From NCBI GenBank assembly GCA_031581195.1, contig JAVLCF010000003.1, forward strand, positions 1 to 45,622: a stretch of DNA of 45,622 nt, in the 5' to 3' direction. A model generated the notes under the pieces. The model was not told where the DNA came from. It saw only the letters and a program-made list of their open reading frames with translations, and did not search any database. A program made the translations under genes and the position numbers. Positions 37,493 to 45,622 of the stretch are shown in pieces. The DNA comes from Trueperaceae bacterium (GTDB taxonomy: Bacteria > Deinococcota > Deinococci > Deinococcales > Trueperaceae). How positions within the stretch are numbered: position 1 is the first letter of the stretch; each line of letters begins with the position of its first letter.

Positions 37493-40400
37493 GTGCACGA
37501 CGCCCCCCGTTCCGACTTCGAACGCCTCGCATGGCCCCACGAGCGCGACGCCTGCGGCGTCGGGTTCGTCGCCGACCTCCACGGCCGACGCGAACGCCGC
37601 GTCCTCGAGCACGCCCTCGAGGCGTTGCGGAACCTCGCGCACCGCGGGGCCGTCAGCGCCGACGGCCGCACCGGGGACGGCGCCGGCATCCTCACGCAGC
37701 TCCCGTACCGACTGCTGAAGCGCGACCTCGCCGCGCACGGCATCACCGACGTCGAGGACGCCGACCTCGCGGTCGGCATGTTCTTCGTCGCCAACGACGC
37801 GGAGGTGGGCCCGCTGTACGCCGTCATCGAGGACGAGCTCGCGCGCAGCGGCGTCCGCCTCCTCCTGTGGCGCGACCTGCCCCTCGACGACGACGCGCTC
37901 GGGGCGTTGGCGCGGCGGCGCCGACCGGTGTTCAAGCAGGCGATCGTGGCGCGGCCCGACGGGCTCGACCCCCTCGCCTTCGAGCGGCGCTTGTACCTGA
38001 CGCGCAAACGCATGGAGCGCGCCCTCGAGGCGGCCGACCTCGGGCGCGCCTACGTCTCGTCGTTCTCCAGCCGGACGGTCGTCTACAAGGGCCTCATGGT
38101 CGCCGACCAGCTCGACGCCTTCTACCGCGACCTCGCCGACCCGGACTACGAGACGTCGCTGGCGGTGTTCCACCAGCGTTACTCGACGAACACCATCCCC
38201 CGCTGGTCGCTGGCGCAACCGTTCCGGATGTTGGCGCACAACGGCGAGATCAACACCCTGCAGGGCAACGTCAACCTGATGGCGGCCCGCGAGCCGGTGT
38301 TGACCAGCGCGGTGTGGGGCGACGACGTCGCGGACCTCCTGCCGGTCGTGCAGGCGGTCGCCAGCGACTCCGCGGCGCTCGACAACGTCCTGGAGTTGTT
38401 GGCGCTCTCGGGCCGCGACCCGCTGCACGCCCTGGCGATGTTGGTCCCGCCGGCCTTCGAGGGGGACGACGCGATGGACCCCGCCGTGCGTGCCTTCTAC
38501 CGCTACCACGCCAGCGTCATGGAGCCGTGGGACGGCCCCGCCGCCCTCGCGGTGAGCGACGGAACGCGCGCCATCGCCGCCCTCGACCGCAACGGGCTCC
38601 GCCCCCAGCGCTACCACGTCAGCGAATCGGGGCTCGTGGTGGTCGGCAGCGAGGCGGGCATGGTCCCGCTCCCGGCCGACGACATCGTCGAGCGCGGCAA
38701 GCTCGGCCCCGGCGAGATGCTGGCGGTCGACACGAGCGACGGGCGCATCCTCCGCGACGCGGAACTCAAGGCCGAGCTCGCCGCCGCGGAGCCCTACCGC
38801 GCCTGGTTGGGCGCGAACCTCGCGCGGCCCCCCGAACCGGACTCGCTGCAGGCCGACGCGCCCGACGGCGAGGCCCGCACGCGCCTGCAGACGGCCGTCG
38901 GGTACGGCACCGAGGACCTCGAACGGATCTTCGCGCCCATGGCGTTCGACGCCGCCATCCCGCTGGGGTCGATGGGGGACGACACCCCCCTCGCCGCGAC
39001 GTCGGCCAACCCCCAACCGCTGTGGCGCTACTTCAAGCAGCGCTTCGCGCAAGTGACGAACCCGCCGATCGACCCCTACCGCGAGCGGACCGTCATGAGC
39101 CTCGAGACGACGGTCGGGCCGCGCGCCCCGTTGCTGGAGCAGGGCGAAGCGCTCGCGGCGGTCCTGCGGTTCGACGGCCCCCTCGTCGACGCGACGCAAC
39201 TCGCGTGGATCGAGGGGCAGGACCGCTTCGCCACCACCCGCCTGGCGACGACGTTCGCCGTCGCGGGGGGCCCCGAAGCGCTCGAGCCGGCGGTCGAAGC
39301 GCTGTGCGACGCCGCGGCGGATGCCGTCCGTGACGGTGCGGGCCTGCTGATCCTCAGCGACCGCGGCATCGATGCGGACACCGCCGCCATCCCCGCGCTG
39401 TTGGCGACGGCGGCGGTCCATCACCGCCTCATTCGCGACGGACTGCGGACGCGGGCGGCGTTGATCTGCGAGACGGCGGAACCCCGCGAGGACCACCACT
39501 TCGCCGCCCTGATCGGCTACGGCGCGGCGCTGGTGCACCCCTACCTGGCCTTCGCGACGGCGCGCGACGTCGCCGACCACGTCAAGCGAAGCGAGCCCGC
39601 CCCGACGCCGGACGCCGCGGTCCGCAACTACCGCGCGGCGGTCGAGCAGGGCCTCCTGAAGATCATGTCGAAGATGGGCATCTCGACGATCAGCAGCTAC
39701 CGCGCCGCGCAGATCTTCGAGACGGTCGGGCTGGATCGCGCGGTCCTGGACCGCTACTTCCGGGGCACGTTCGGGCACCTCGGGGGGGTGGACCTCACGG
39801 ACCTCGCGCGGGACGTGCTCGCCTTCCACGCCGAAGCGTTCGGCGAGGCGCCGGCCCTGCGCGATCGCGGCGTCTACCGCTTCCGCAAGGCGGGCGAATA
39901 CCACGCCTTCGAACCGGCGGTGTTCAAGGCGCTGCACGTCGCGGTCCGCGAGGACGACGCCGAGGCGTACCAGCGGTACGCCGACCTCGTGCACGACCGC
40001 CCGCCGACCACGATCCGCGACCTGCTCGACGTGAAGCCGCTCGGCGATCCGGTACCGATCGACGAGGTCGAGTCGGTCGATGCGCTCGCGCGACGCTTCA
40101 CGACGCAGGCGATGAGTCACGGGGCGGTGAGTCGCGAGACGCACGAGACGTTGGCGATCGCCATGAACCGGCTCGGCGCGAAGTCGAACAGCGGGGAGGG
40201 TGGCGAGGACCCGGTCCGCTACGAACCCTACGACCGCGACCGGCCCGACCGGTCGGAGGCGGCCTGGCACCCCGTGGCCGGCGATCACGGGGCGAGCGCC
40301 ATCAAGCAGGTCGCCTCGGGCCGGTTCGGGGTCACCGCGCGTTACCTCACGACCGCCCGCGAGATCGAGATCAAGATGGCGCAGGGCAGCAAACCGGGGG

Positions 40401-42061
40401 AGGGCGGCCAGATCCCCGGCGTGAAGGTCGACGAGGAGATCGGGCGGATCCGCCATTCGGTGCCGGGCGTGACGTTGATCAGTCCCCCCCCGCACCACGA
40501 CATCTACTCGATCGAGGACCTCGCGCAACTCATTCACGATCTCGGGCGCGTCAACAAGGAGGCGCGCATCGGCGTGAAGCTCGTCTCCACCCACGGCGTC
40601 GGAACGATCGCGGCGGGGGTCGTGAAGGGGTACGCCGCCAACGTCCAGATCTCCGGCGCGGACGGCGGCACCGGCGCCAGCCCCCTCAGCAGCATCAAGC
40701 ACGCCGGCGTCCCCTGGGAGCTCGGGCTGCACGACACGCAACGCGCGCTCGTGGAGAACGACCTGCGCGGGCGGGTGACGGTCCGCGTCGACGGTGGCCT
40801 CAAGACCGGTCGCGACGTGGTGCTCGGTGCGGTGTTCGGCGCGGAGGAGTTCGGCTTCGGCACCGCCGCGCTCGTCTCCGCGGGGTGCGCGATGTTGCGC
40901 CAGTGCCACCTGAACACGTGCGCGGTCGGCGTCGCGACGCAACGCGAGGACCTCCGCGCGCGCTACAAGGGCGACCCGGAGCACGTCGTGCGCTTCATGC
41001 GTTTCGTGGCGCAGGAGGTGCGCGAGCGACTGGCCGCCCTCGGGGCGCGCCGCCTCGACGAGATCGTGGGGCGCAGCGACCTGCTCGTCGAGCGCGACGT
41101 GCCCCTCCCGCGGGGGGGGAGCGTGGACCTGAGCTCGTTGCTCGACGCGTCGCACGTCACGCCGGACGCGACCCTCCGCAACGTCCACCCCCGCAACGAC
41201 CGTCCGGGCGGCGAACCGCTGGACGAGCGCGTCTGGACCGACGTGTGGCGCGACCTGGAGGAGTTCGGGCGCAGCGACCGCGGTTACGACACCACGAACC
41301 GCGACCGCGTGATCGGGGCGCGCCTGTCGGGCGAGATCGCCCGCGCGTACGGCGCCGAAGGCCTCCCCGAGGGCACCGTCCGCCTGCGCTTCCACGGCCC
41401 CGTCGGCCAGAGTTTCGGGGCGTTCCTCGTGCCCGGCGTCCGCCTGGCGTTGCGCGGCGAAGCGCAGGACTACGTCGGCAAGGGCATGTCGGGCGGCGAG
41501 ATCGTCCTCCGGGCGCTGCACCGCGAGGAGGAGGCCACGCCGCCGGTCCTCCTCGGGAACACGGTCCTGTACGGCGCGACCGGGGGGCGGTTGTTCGCGG
41601 CCGGCGCGGCGGGCGAACGCCTCGCGGTCCGCAACTCCGGTGGGCACGTCGTCGTCGAGGGGTGCGGCGACCACGGGTGCGAGTACATGACGGGGGGGAC
41701 GGTCGTCGTGCTGGGGTCCACGGGGCGGAACTTCGCGGCCGGCATGTCGGGCGGCGTCGCCTTCGTCCTCGACGAGGAGGGCACGTTCGACGGGCGCTAC
41801 AACCCCGCGTCGGTCGACGTCGACCGGCTCGTGGGGGGGCCCGACGAGGAGCTCCTGCTCCGCCTCCTCGAGCGGCACGCCGCCGCGACGCGCAGCCCGA
41901 AGGCGACCCGCATCCTCGCGCGCTGGTCGGCCCTCCGGCACGCCTTCTGGCGGGTCGCCCCCAACGACCTGCCGGGGCGCGACGCGAGCGACGTCGGGAG
42001 TTGGTTCGCGGAGCGTTCGTTGTCGACGGTCGGCCTTCCCGCCTCGACGCGTCCCCGCTGA
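37493..42061 (+). CDS. gltB: Glutamate synthase, large (alpha) subunit
   Basis: A 1522-residue GltB that converts glutamine and 2-oxoglutarate to two glutamates. GTG at 37493 is chosen over an upstream GTG (37475) because AGGAGGT lies between them. The first 20 residues are a propeptide before the glutaminase nucleophile Cys21 (RDACGVGF). Other landmarks are NGEINTLQGN and RNGLRPQRY in the amidotransferase domain, the FMN domain with GGTGASPLSSIKHAG, the 3Fe-4S cysteines at 1132, 1138 and 1143 (CAMLRQCHLNTC), and the C-terminal GXGXG domain. No small subunit gltD lies downstream; the next gene is on the other strand. Confidence 0.97.
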   Translation: MHDAPRSDFERLAWPHERDACGVGFVADLHGRRERRVLEHALEALRNLAHRGAVSADGRTGDGAGILTQLPYRLLKRDLAAHGITDVEDADLAVGMFFVANDAEVGPLYAVIEDELARSGVRLLLWRDLPLDDDALGALARRRRPVFKQAIVARPDGLDPLAFERRLYLTRKRMERALEAADLGRAYVSSFSSRTVVYKGLMVADQLDAFYRDLADPDYETSLAVFHQRYSTNTIPRWSLAQPFRMLAHNGEINTLQGNVNLMAAREPVLTSAVWGDDVADLLPVVQAVASDSAALDNVLELLALSGRDPLHALAMLVPPAFEGDDAMDPAVRAFYRYHASVMEPWDGPAALAVSDGTRAIAALDRNGLRPQRYHVSESGLVVVGSEAGMVPLPADDIVERGKLGPGEMLAVDTSDGRILRDAELKAELAAAEPYRAWLGANLARPPEPDSLQADAPDGEARTRLQTAVGYGTEDLERIFAPMAFDAAIPLGSMGDDTPLAATSANPQPLWRYFKQRFAQVTNPPIDPYRERTVMSLETTVGPRAPLLEQGEALAAVLRFDGPLVDATQLAWIEGQDRFATTRLATTFAVAGGPEALEPAVEALCDAAADAVRDGAGLLILSDRGIDADTAAIPALLATAAVHHRLIRDGLRTRAALICETAEPREDHHFAALIGYGAALVHPYLAFATARDVADHVKRSEPAPTPDAAVRNYRAAVEQGLLKIMSKMGISTISSYRAAQIFETVGLDRAVLDRYFRGTFGHLGGVDLTDLARDVLAFHAEAFGEAPALRDRGVYRFRKAGEYHAFEPAVFKALHVAVREDDAEAYQRYADLVHDRPPTTIRDLLDVKPLGDPVPIDEVESVDALARRFTTQAMSHGAVSRETHETLAIAMNRLGAKSNSGEGGEDPVRYEPYDRDRPDRSEAAWHPVAGDHGASAIKQVASGRFGVTARYLTTAREIEIKMAQGSKPGEGGQIPGVKVDEEIGRIRHSVPGVTLISPPPHHDIYSIEDLAQLIHDLGRVNKEARIGVKLVSTHGVGTIAAGVVKGYAANVQISGADGGTGASPLSSIKHAGVPWELGLHDTQRALVENDLRGRVTVRVDGGLKTGRDVVLGAVFGAEEFGFGTAALVSAGCAMLRQCHLNTCAVGVATQREDLRARYKGDPEHVVRFMRFVAQEVRERLAALGARRLDEIVGRSDLLVERDVPLPRGGSVDLSSLLDASHVTPDATLRNVHPRNDRPGGEPLDERVWTDVWRDLEEFGRSDRGYDTTNRDRVIGARLSGEIARAYGAEGLPEGTVRLRFHGPVGQSFGAFLVPGVRLALRGEAQDYVGKGMSGGEIVLRALHREEEATPPVLLGNTVLYGATGGRLFAAGAAGERLAVRNSGGHVVVEGCGDHGCEYMTGGTVVVLGSTGRNFAAGMSGGVAFVLDEEGTFDGRYNPASVDVDRLVGGPDEELLLRLLERHAAATRSPKATRILARWSALRHAFWRVAPNDLPGRDASDVGSWFAERSLSTVGLPASTRPR

Positions 42062-42074
42062 CCGGCGACGGGGC

Positions 42075-43940
42075 CTACGCGTCGGGCGCGCCGAGCGCGG
42101 CGACGGTGCCGTCGGTCGCCGCAACGATCACCTGGTCGTCGAGGGGGAGGGGGGACGCTTGGATGGGGGCGGCGGCGACCGACGCGCGCCCGACCGGGCG
42201 GCCGTCGCGCGCGTCGAAGCCGGCGACCTCGCCGGTTTCGGTCGCGACCCACACGCGGCCGCGCGCGACGACCGGAGCGCCGGTCACGGCGCCCGGGAGT
42301 GGGCGGACCCACAGTTCGTCGCCGGTCCGCAGCGACAGACAGTGCAGCGCCCCCGACCAGCCGGCCTGGTACACGCGGCCGGCCCACACGGCGGGGGGAC
42401 CGTACACCGCGGCGTCCAACCCGAAACTCCACGCGACGTCGTGCGCGGCGAGGACGAACCCGTGGAGTTCCCCACTGCGTTCCTGGAGGACGACGATGCC
42501 CCCCGACGCGGCGAACGGCGCCGGGACGGCGCCCAAGTGCGCGCGGAAGCGTTCCCGCCCGTCGGTCAGGTCCACCGCCAGGAGCGCCCCGTCGGCGTCG
42601 GCCACCAGCGCGGCCCCGGCGTGCACGAGGGGCGGGACGGCGGCCGGCGCGTCGAGCGTCGCCCGCCAGCGGAGGGCACCGTCGGGCGCGCGGCGCTCGA
42701 GGGCCCCGACGTCGCGAGCCACCAGCACGTCGTCGCCGACGGCGGCGATCCCGACCGCGCCGGCCTCCGCGTCGCGGTGGAGGTGCGCCCCGTCGGGCCA
42801 CGCGAACGTCGATACCGTCCCGTCGCGACTGGCGGCGACCACCGCCTTCGCGGTCGCGAGGGCGGGCGCGGCCGCCTCGTCGGGCAGCGCGAGCGTCGCG
42901 ACCGGCGCCCCGCGGTAGCGGTCGAGGACGACGACCGCGTCCCCGCGCGTGGCGACCAGCAGCCGCCCGTCCCGGGCGGTGAGGCCGGCGGCGCCCTGCG
43001 GGCCCGCGCGCAGGTGCGTCCGCCAGCGCACCGCCGGGGCGTCCGGCCCGGTCGGGCCGGCGGGGTGGACGCCCGTGGCGGCCGCGCCGCCCGCGGGGTG
43101 GGCGGCGGCACGGACGGCGACGTCGGCGGCGACGTCGCGGAGGGCGTCCGCGACGGCGTACCCCGAGGCGGGGCGGTCGGCGGGGTCCTTGGCGAGGAGG
43201 GCGGCGACGAGGCGCGCCAGGCCCGGGGGGACCAGCGGATTGACGTCCCGGGCGGAGGCGACGTCGCCGTAGACGTGCTGGTAGAGCACCGCCTGGTCGT
43301 TGTCGGCGTCGAACGCCGCTTCGCCCGTCAGGGTGCGGTGCAGGACCGCCCCGAGGGCGTACAGGTCGGTCGCGGCACCGGTCGTCGCACCGGTCGCCTG
43401 CTCGGGCGCCATGTACTGCGGCGTCCCGAGCGTCGTGCCGGTCCGGGTGAGTTCGCCGTCGCTTTCGGTGAGCTGCACGAGACCGAAATCCATGACCTTC
43501 GGCGCCCCGCGGTCGGTGAGCAGGACGTTGCGGGGGGTGAGGTCGCGGTGCACCATGCCGAGTTCGTGGACGTACCCCAGCGTCTCCGCGACGGTGATCG
43601 CGGCGCGCAGGAACCGCTCCGCGCTCTCCGCGTCGTCCTCCCACGGACCGAGGTCGGTGAAGGGGCCGCCGGTGATGCGTTCCATCGCGAAGTACACGAC
43701 GTCGTCCGTCCCGAGGTCCAGGATCGTGACGATGCCGGGGTGGGAGAGGCGCGCGAGCGCGCGGATCTCCCGGCGGAAGCGTTCCGCGTCGGTTTCGGTG
43801 AGGTGGGGGCGGAGCACCTTCAGTGCGACGCCGCGCTCGAGGTGCCGGTCGTACGCGGCGTAGACGTGCGCCATGCCGCCCTGCCCGAGCGGCCCCTCGA
43901 TCTCGTAGCGGTCCGCGAGCACGTCGCCGACGTCGAACAT
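42075..43940 (-). CDS. Soluble Ser/Thr protein kinase with C-terminal PQQ-like beta-propeller
   Basis: A 621-residue Hanks-type kinase. Kinase domain about 12-265: GQGGMAHVY (19-27), the ATP lysine Lys41 in VALKVL, HRDLTPRN (131-138; Thr where Lys is usual), DFG (151-153) and MAPEQ (177-181). Residues about 300-620 contain repeated blocks of the kind VLDRYRGAPVATL, LLAVDLTDGRERFR, LHCLSLRTGDELWVRPL and VAGFDARDGRPVGR, the pattern of PQQ/WD-like propeller blades. No transmembrane segment or PASTA domain is seen, so the protein appears cytoplasmic. It lies 4 nt after the ribbon-helix-helix-like gene and converges with gltB. Confidence 0.9.
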   Translation of the reverse strand: MFDVGDVLADRYEIEGPLGQGGMAHVYAAYDRHLERGVALKVLRPHLTETDAERFRREIRALARLSHPGIVTILDLGTDDVVYFAMERITGGPFTDLGPWEDDAESAERFLRAAITVAETLGYVHELGMVHRDLTPRNVLLTDRGAPKVMDFGLVQLTESDGELTRTGTTLGTPQYMAPEQATGATTGAATDLYALGAVLHRTLTGEAAFDADNDQAVLYQHVYGDVASARDVNPLVPPGLARLVAALLAKDPADRPASGYAVADALRDVAADVAVRAAAHPAGGAAATGVHPAGPTGPDAPAVRWRTHLRAGPQGAAGLTARDGRLLVATRGDAVVVLDRYRGAPVATLALPDEAAAPALATAKAVVAASRDGTVSTFAWPDGAHLHRDAEAGAVGIAAVGDDVLVARDVGALERRAPDGALRWRATLDAPAAVPPLVHAGAALVADADGALLAVDLTDGRERFRAHLGAVPAPFAASGGIVVLQERSGELHGFVLAAHDVAWSFGLDAAVYGPPAVWAGRVYQAGWSGALHCLSLRTGDELWVRPLPGAVTGAPVVARGRVWVATETGEVAGFDARDGRPVGRASVAAAPIQASPLPLDDQVIVAATDGTVAALGAPDA

Positions 43941-43944
43941 CGAC

Positions 43945-44160
43945 TCAGGCGTCGTCGCCGTCGAGGTCGTTCAGGAGGGCGGGATCGAGGTCGCCGTCCT
44001 CGACCGCCTTGTTGAGCATCTGAATCCCGAGGCGGACGACCTCCGACTTCGAGACGAGGCGTTCGGGGTTGCTGAGGCGGTAGGCGGTCTTCGTCAGGAG
44101 GGAATCCTGCGCCTCGCTGATGACGACCTGCAGCCGCTTGCTTTTCTCGCGTTTCGGCAC
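43945..44160 (-). CDS. Small ribbon-helix-helix-like DNA-binding protein
   Basis: A 71-residue protein. The short basic N-terminus (MPKREKSKRLQVVISEAQDSLL) forms a probable beta-strand, followed by two helices with the KSEVVRLGIQMLNKA segment. This is the arrangement of CopG/MetJ-type ribbon-helix-helix repressors; the acidic C-terminus is short. The GTG at 44160 follows a GAGGAGG site; the frame is open upstream but the extension is not conserved-looking. The gene is first in a two-gene unit with the kinase and faces murA across a palindrome-rich region, so autoregulation and murA control are plausible. Confidence 0.65.
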   Translation of the reverse strand: MPKREKSKRLQVVISEAQDSLLTKTAYRLSNPERLVSKSEVVRLGIQMLNKAVEDGDLDPALLNDLDGDDA

Positions 44161-44177
44161 GTCGCCTCCTCGGCGGT

Positions 44178-44207
44178 AGTGTAGCGCGACCCACATCGTC
44201 TTGACAA
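44178..44207 (-). promoter_or_regulatory. Promoter of the RHH-kinase operon
   Basis: On the minus strand TTGTCA (44202-44207), an 18-nt spacer and TACACT (44178-44183). The -35 overlaps the murA -35 on the other strand almost completely (TTGACA at 44201-44206). Confidence 0.6.
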
Positions 44208-44254
44208 TGTGCGTCGTCCTGCCTAGCATGATGCTACACACGATGTGTACGTAC
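44192..44254 (+). promoter_or_regulatory. murA promoter with nested palindromes (likely operator)
   Basis: TTGACA (44201-44206), 17-nt spacer, TAGCAT (44224-44229). Around it: CACATCGT (44192-44199) and its inverse ACGATGTG (44240-44247); AGCAT-G-ATGCT (44225-44235) over the -10; TACACA-CGA-TGTGTA (44235-44249) over the predicted start; GTACGTAC (44247-44254). This density of symmetry in a GC-rich genome suggests regulator binding. Confidence 0.6.
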
Positions 44255-44311
44255 CTCCGGGTGCGTGCGCATGCACCCCCCGCCCGCCGCGCCCCCAGGA
44301 GGCCCCCGCCG

Positions 44312-45622
44312 ATGACGCCCCGCAGCGACGACGACGCCGCCCTCGTCCTCCACGGCGGACGCCCCCTCGAGGGACGCACCCGCGTGCAGTCGGCGAAGAA
44401 CTCCGCGCTCTACCTCATCCTCGCGTCGCTCCTCACCGACGAACCGCTCCACCTGCGCGACGTCCCGAAGCTCAGCGACGTCCTCGTCGGCCTCGAGATC
44501 CTCGAGCACGTCGGCGTCGACGTGCGCTGGGACGGTGCGGACCTGCACCTGCACGCCGCCCACGTGCACCGCAGCGACGCCCCGTTCCGCCTCGTCCGCA
44601 AGATGCGCGCCAGCTTCGTCGCCATGGGCGCCCTCCTCGGGCGCGCCGGCCACGCCCGCATCGGGGTGCCCGGCGGGTGCGCCTTCGGGCCCCGCCCGGT
44701 CGACCGCCACATCGCCGCGTTCGAAGCGCTCGGCGTCGACGTCGACGAGGTCGACGGCGACTTCGTCGCCGTCGCTCGCGGCCCGCTCGAGGGCCACGTC
44801 CGCTTCCCCGCCCCCACGGTCGGTGGCACGCAGAACGTCCTCCTCGCCAGCGCCCTCGGCAGCCGCCGCGTCGTCATCGAGAACGCCGCCCTCGAACCGG
44901 AGGTCGGCGACCTCGTCGCCCTCCTCAACGCCATGGGGGCCCGCATCGGCGGGGCCGGCACGTCGGTCCTGACCGTCGAGGGCCGCGACCGGCTGCACGG
45001 CGCGACGTTCACCCCCATCGCCGACCGCATCGAGGCCGGCACCTTCCTGCTCGCGACCGCCGCGACGCGCGGCCGGACCGAACTGCACAACGTCCGCACC
45101 GACCACCTCGGCGCGGTGATCGCGACCCTCGAAGCGACCGGCGTCCTGGTGCACCCCAACGGCGACGGCGTCGTCGTCGACGCCGCCGGTCCGCTCCACG
45201 CCGTCGACGTCGAAGCCACCCCCTACCCGGGCTTCCCGACCGACCTGCAGGCGCCCTTCGGGGCGTACCTCGCGACGCTGCCCGGCGCCGCGAAGGTCCG
45301 CGACGCGGTGTACCCCGACCGCTTCACGCACGTCCCCGAACTCCGCAAGATGGGCGCCCGGCTGGAGCTCGTCGACCGCACGCTGCACGTCGACGGCGGC
45401 GCCCTTCAGCCCGCCGACGTGCACGCCGCCGACATCCGAGCCGGGGGGGCGTTGGTCGTCGCCGCCCTCGCCGCGAAGGGCACCAGCCGCATCGGCGGCG
45501 TCGCCTTCCTCGACCGCGGCTACGAACGCCTCGACACCCGCCTCCGGGCGCTCGGCGCGCACCTCGAACGCAGCGGCAGTCCCGCCCCCGACCCCGGCGA
45601 CGCGCCGTACCTCCCGGCGCCC
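44312..45622 (+). CDS. murA: UDP-N-acetylglucosamine 1-carboxyvinyltransferase (cut by window end)
   Basis: MurA transfers enolpyruvate from PEP to UDP-GlcNAc, the first committed step of peptidoglycan synthesis. The frame opens at ATG 44312 after a CAGGAGG site and is still open at the edge after 437 codons, close to the usual ~420-residue length, so only the extreme C-terminus may be missing. Active-site residues: Lys29-Asn30 in VQSAKNSALYLI, Cys123 in PGGCAFGPRPVDRH (the PEP-reactive cysteine), and RIEAGTFLLATAA and YPGFPTDLQAPFGAYLA in the two inverse repeats. The 5' UTR of about 75 nt and the shared control region with the RHH-kinase operon suggest regulated expression. Confidence 0.94.
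   Translation, partial: MTPRSDDDAALVLHGGRPLEGRTRVQSAKNSALYLILASLLTDEPLHLRDVPKLSDVLVGLEILEHVGVDVRWDGADLHLHAAHVHRSDAPFRLVRKMRASFVAMGALLGRAGHARIGVPGGCAFGPRPVDRHIAAFEALGVDVDEVDGDFVAVARGPLEGHVRFPAPTVGGTQNVLLASALGSRRVVIENAALEPEVGDLVALLNAMGARIGGAGTSVLTVEGRDRLHGATFTPIADRIEAGTFLLATAATRGRTELHNVRTDHLGAVIATLEATGVLVHPNGDGVVVDAAGPLHAVDVEATPYPGFPTDLQAPFGAYLATLPGAAKVRDAVYPDRFTHVPELRKMGARLELVDRTLHVDGGALQPADVHAADIRAGGALVVAALAAKGTSRIGGVAFLDRGYERLDTRLRALGAHLERSGSPAPDPGDAPYLPAP

Noticed and set aside
36476-42124. An 1882-codon open frame on the minus strand opposite cimA and gltB
   Set aside because: Its translation is Arg/Val/Asp-rich with no domain, and it lies exactly antisense to clearly conserved genes. In GC-rich DNA the antisense frame is often stop-free.

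Overview
The window is a very GC-rich (about 70% or more by eye), tightly packed stretch of bacterial chromosome. Several lines point to the phylum Deinococcota. There are two neighbouring small genes that look like the lineage-restricted families DUF3248 and DUF3809. A DUF1999-like acetyltransferase follows moaC, and the glycogen phosphorylase is of the Thermus type. A beta-CASP metallo-beta-lactamase resembling Thermus TTHA0252 is present, and a -10-like TANNNT box sits 6-7 nt before many start codons (the leaderless-mRNA pattern known from Deinococcus). A Trueperaceae-like member is my guess; the assignment is inference. No insertion sequence, prophage, CRISPR array, rRNA or tRNA gene is visible. 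No gene-free stretch exceeds 300 bases.

Layout. 1-8 kb: the start of a secreted protein (cut by the window edge), an alpha-glucan phosphorylase, an HD hydrolase, then a minus-strand block of signal peptidase I, a patatin-like phospholipase, a DegP/HtrA-like protease and a DUF368 (PopT-type) polyprenyl-phosphate translocase. 8-17 kb: DUF3248-DUF3809 genes converge on mnmE. They are followed by PAP2-truA-moaC-GNAT-DUF503, by an Asp23/Gls24-fakA-like pair, and by a lipoprotein/secreted-protein pair. 17-30 kb: pyrF-secA, rsmD, a GNAT protein, a small membrane protein, lon, dinB, and a minus-strand series beta-CASP nuclease-rsmB-YugP peptidase-SpoVS-like protein.

30.4-37.3 kb is a branched-chain amino-acid operon, ilvB-ilvN-ilvC-leuA-cimA. 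It is headed by a near-consensus promoter and a leader that encodes a short Val/Leu-rich peptide and mutually exclusive hairpins, i.e. a likely attenuator. The citramalate synthase implies isoleucine can be made from pyruvate and acetyl-CoA. A terminator and a second TTGACA-type promoter then lead to gltB, so nitrogen assimilation lies directly downstream. 42-45.6 kb: a two-gene minus-strand unit (ribbon-helix-helix-like regulator and a soluble Ser/Thr kinase with a PQQ-like propeller) diverges from murA. The shared intergenic region has overlapping promoters and nested palindromes.

Many genes overlap by GTGA, so translational coupling from GTG starts is common. The points most worth following are the ilv leader, the murA/regulator/kinase control region, and the leaderless start signals, two of which reuse the upstream gene's TAG stop codon as the beginning of the -10 box.
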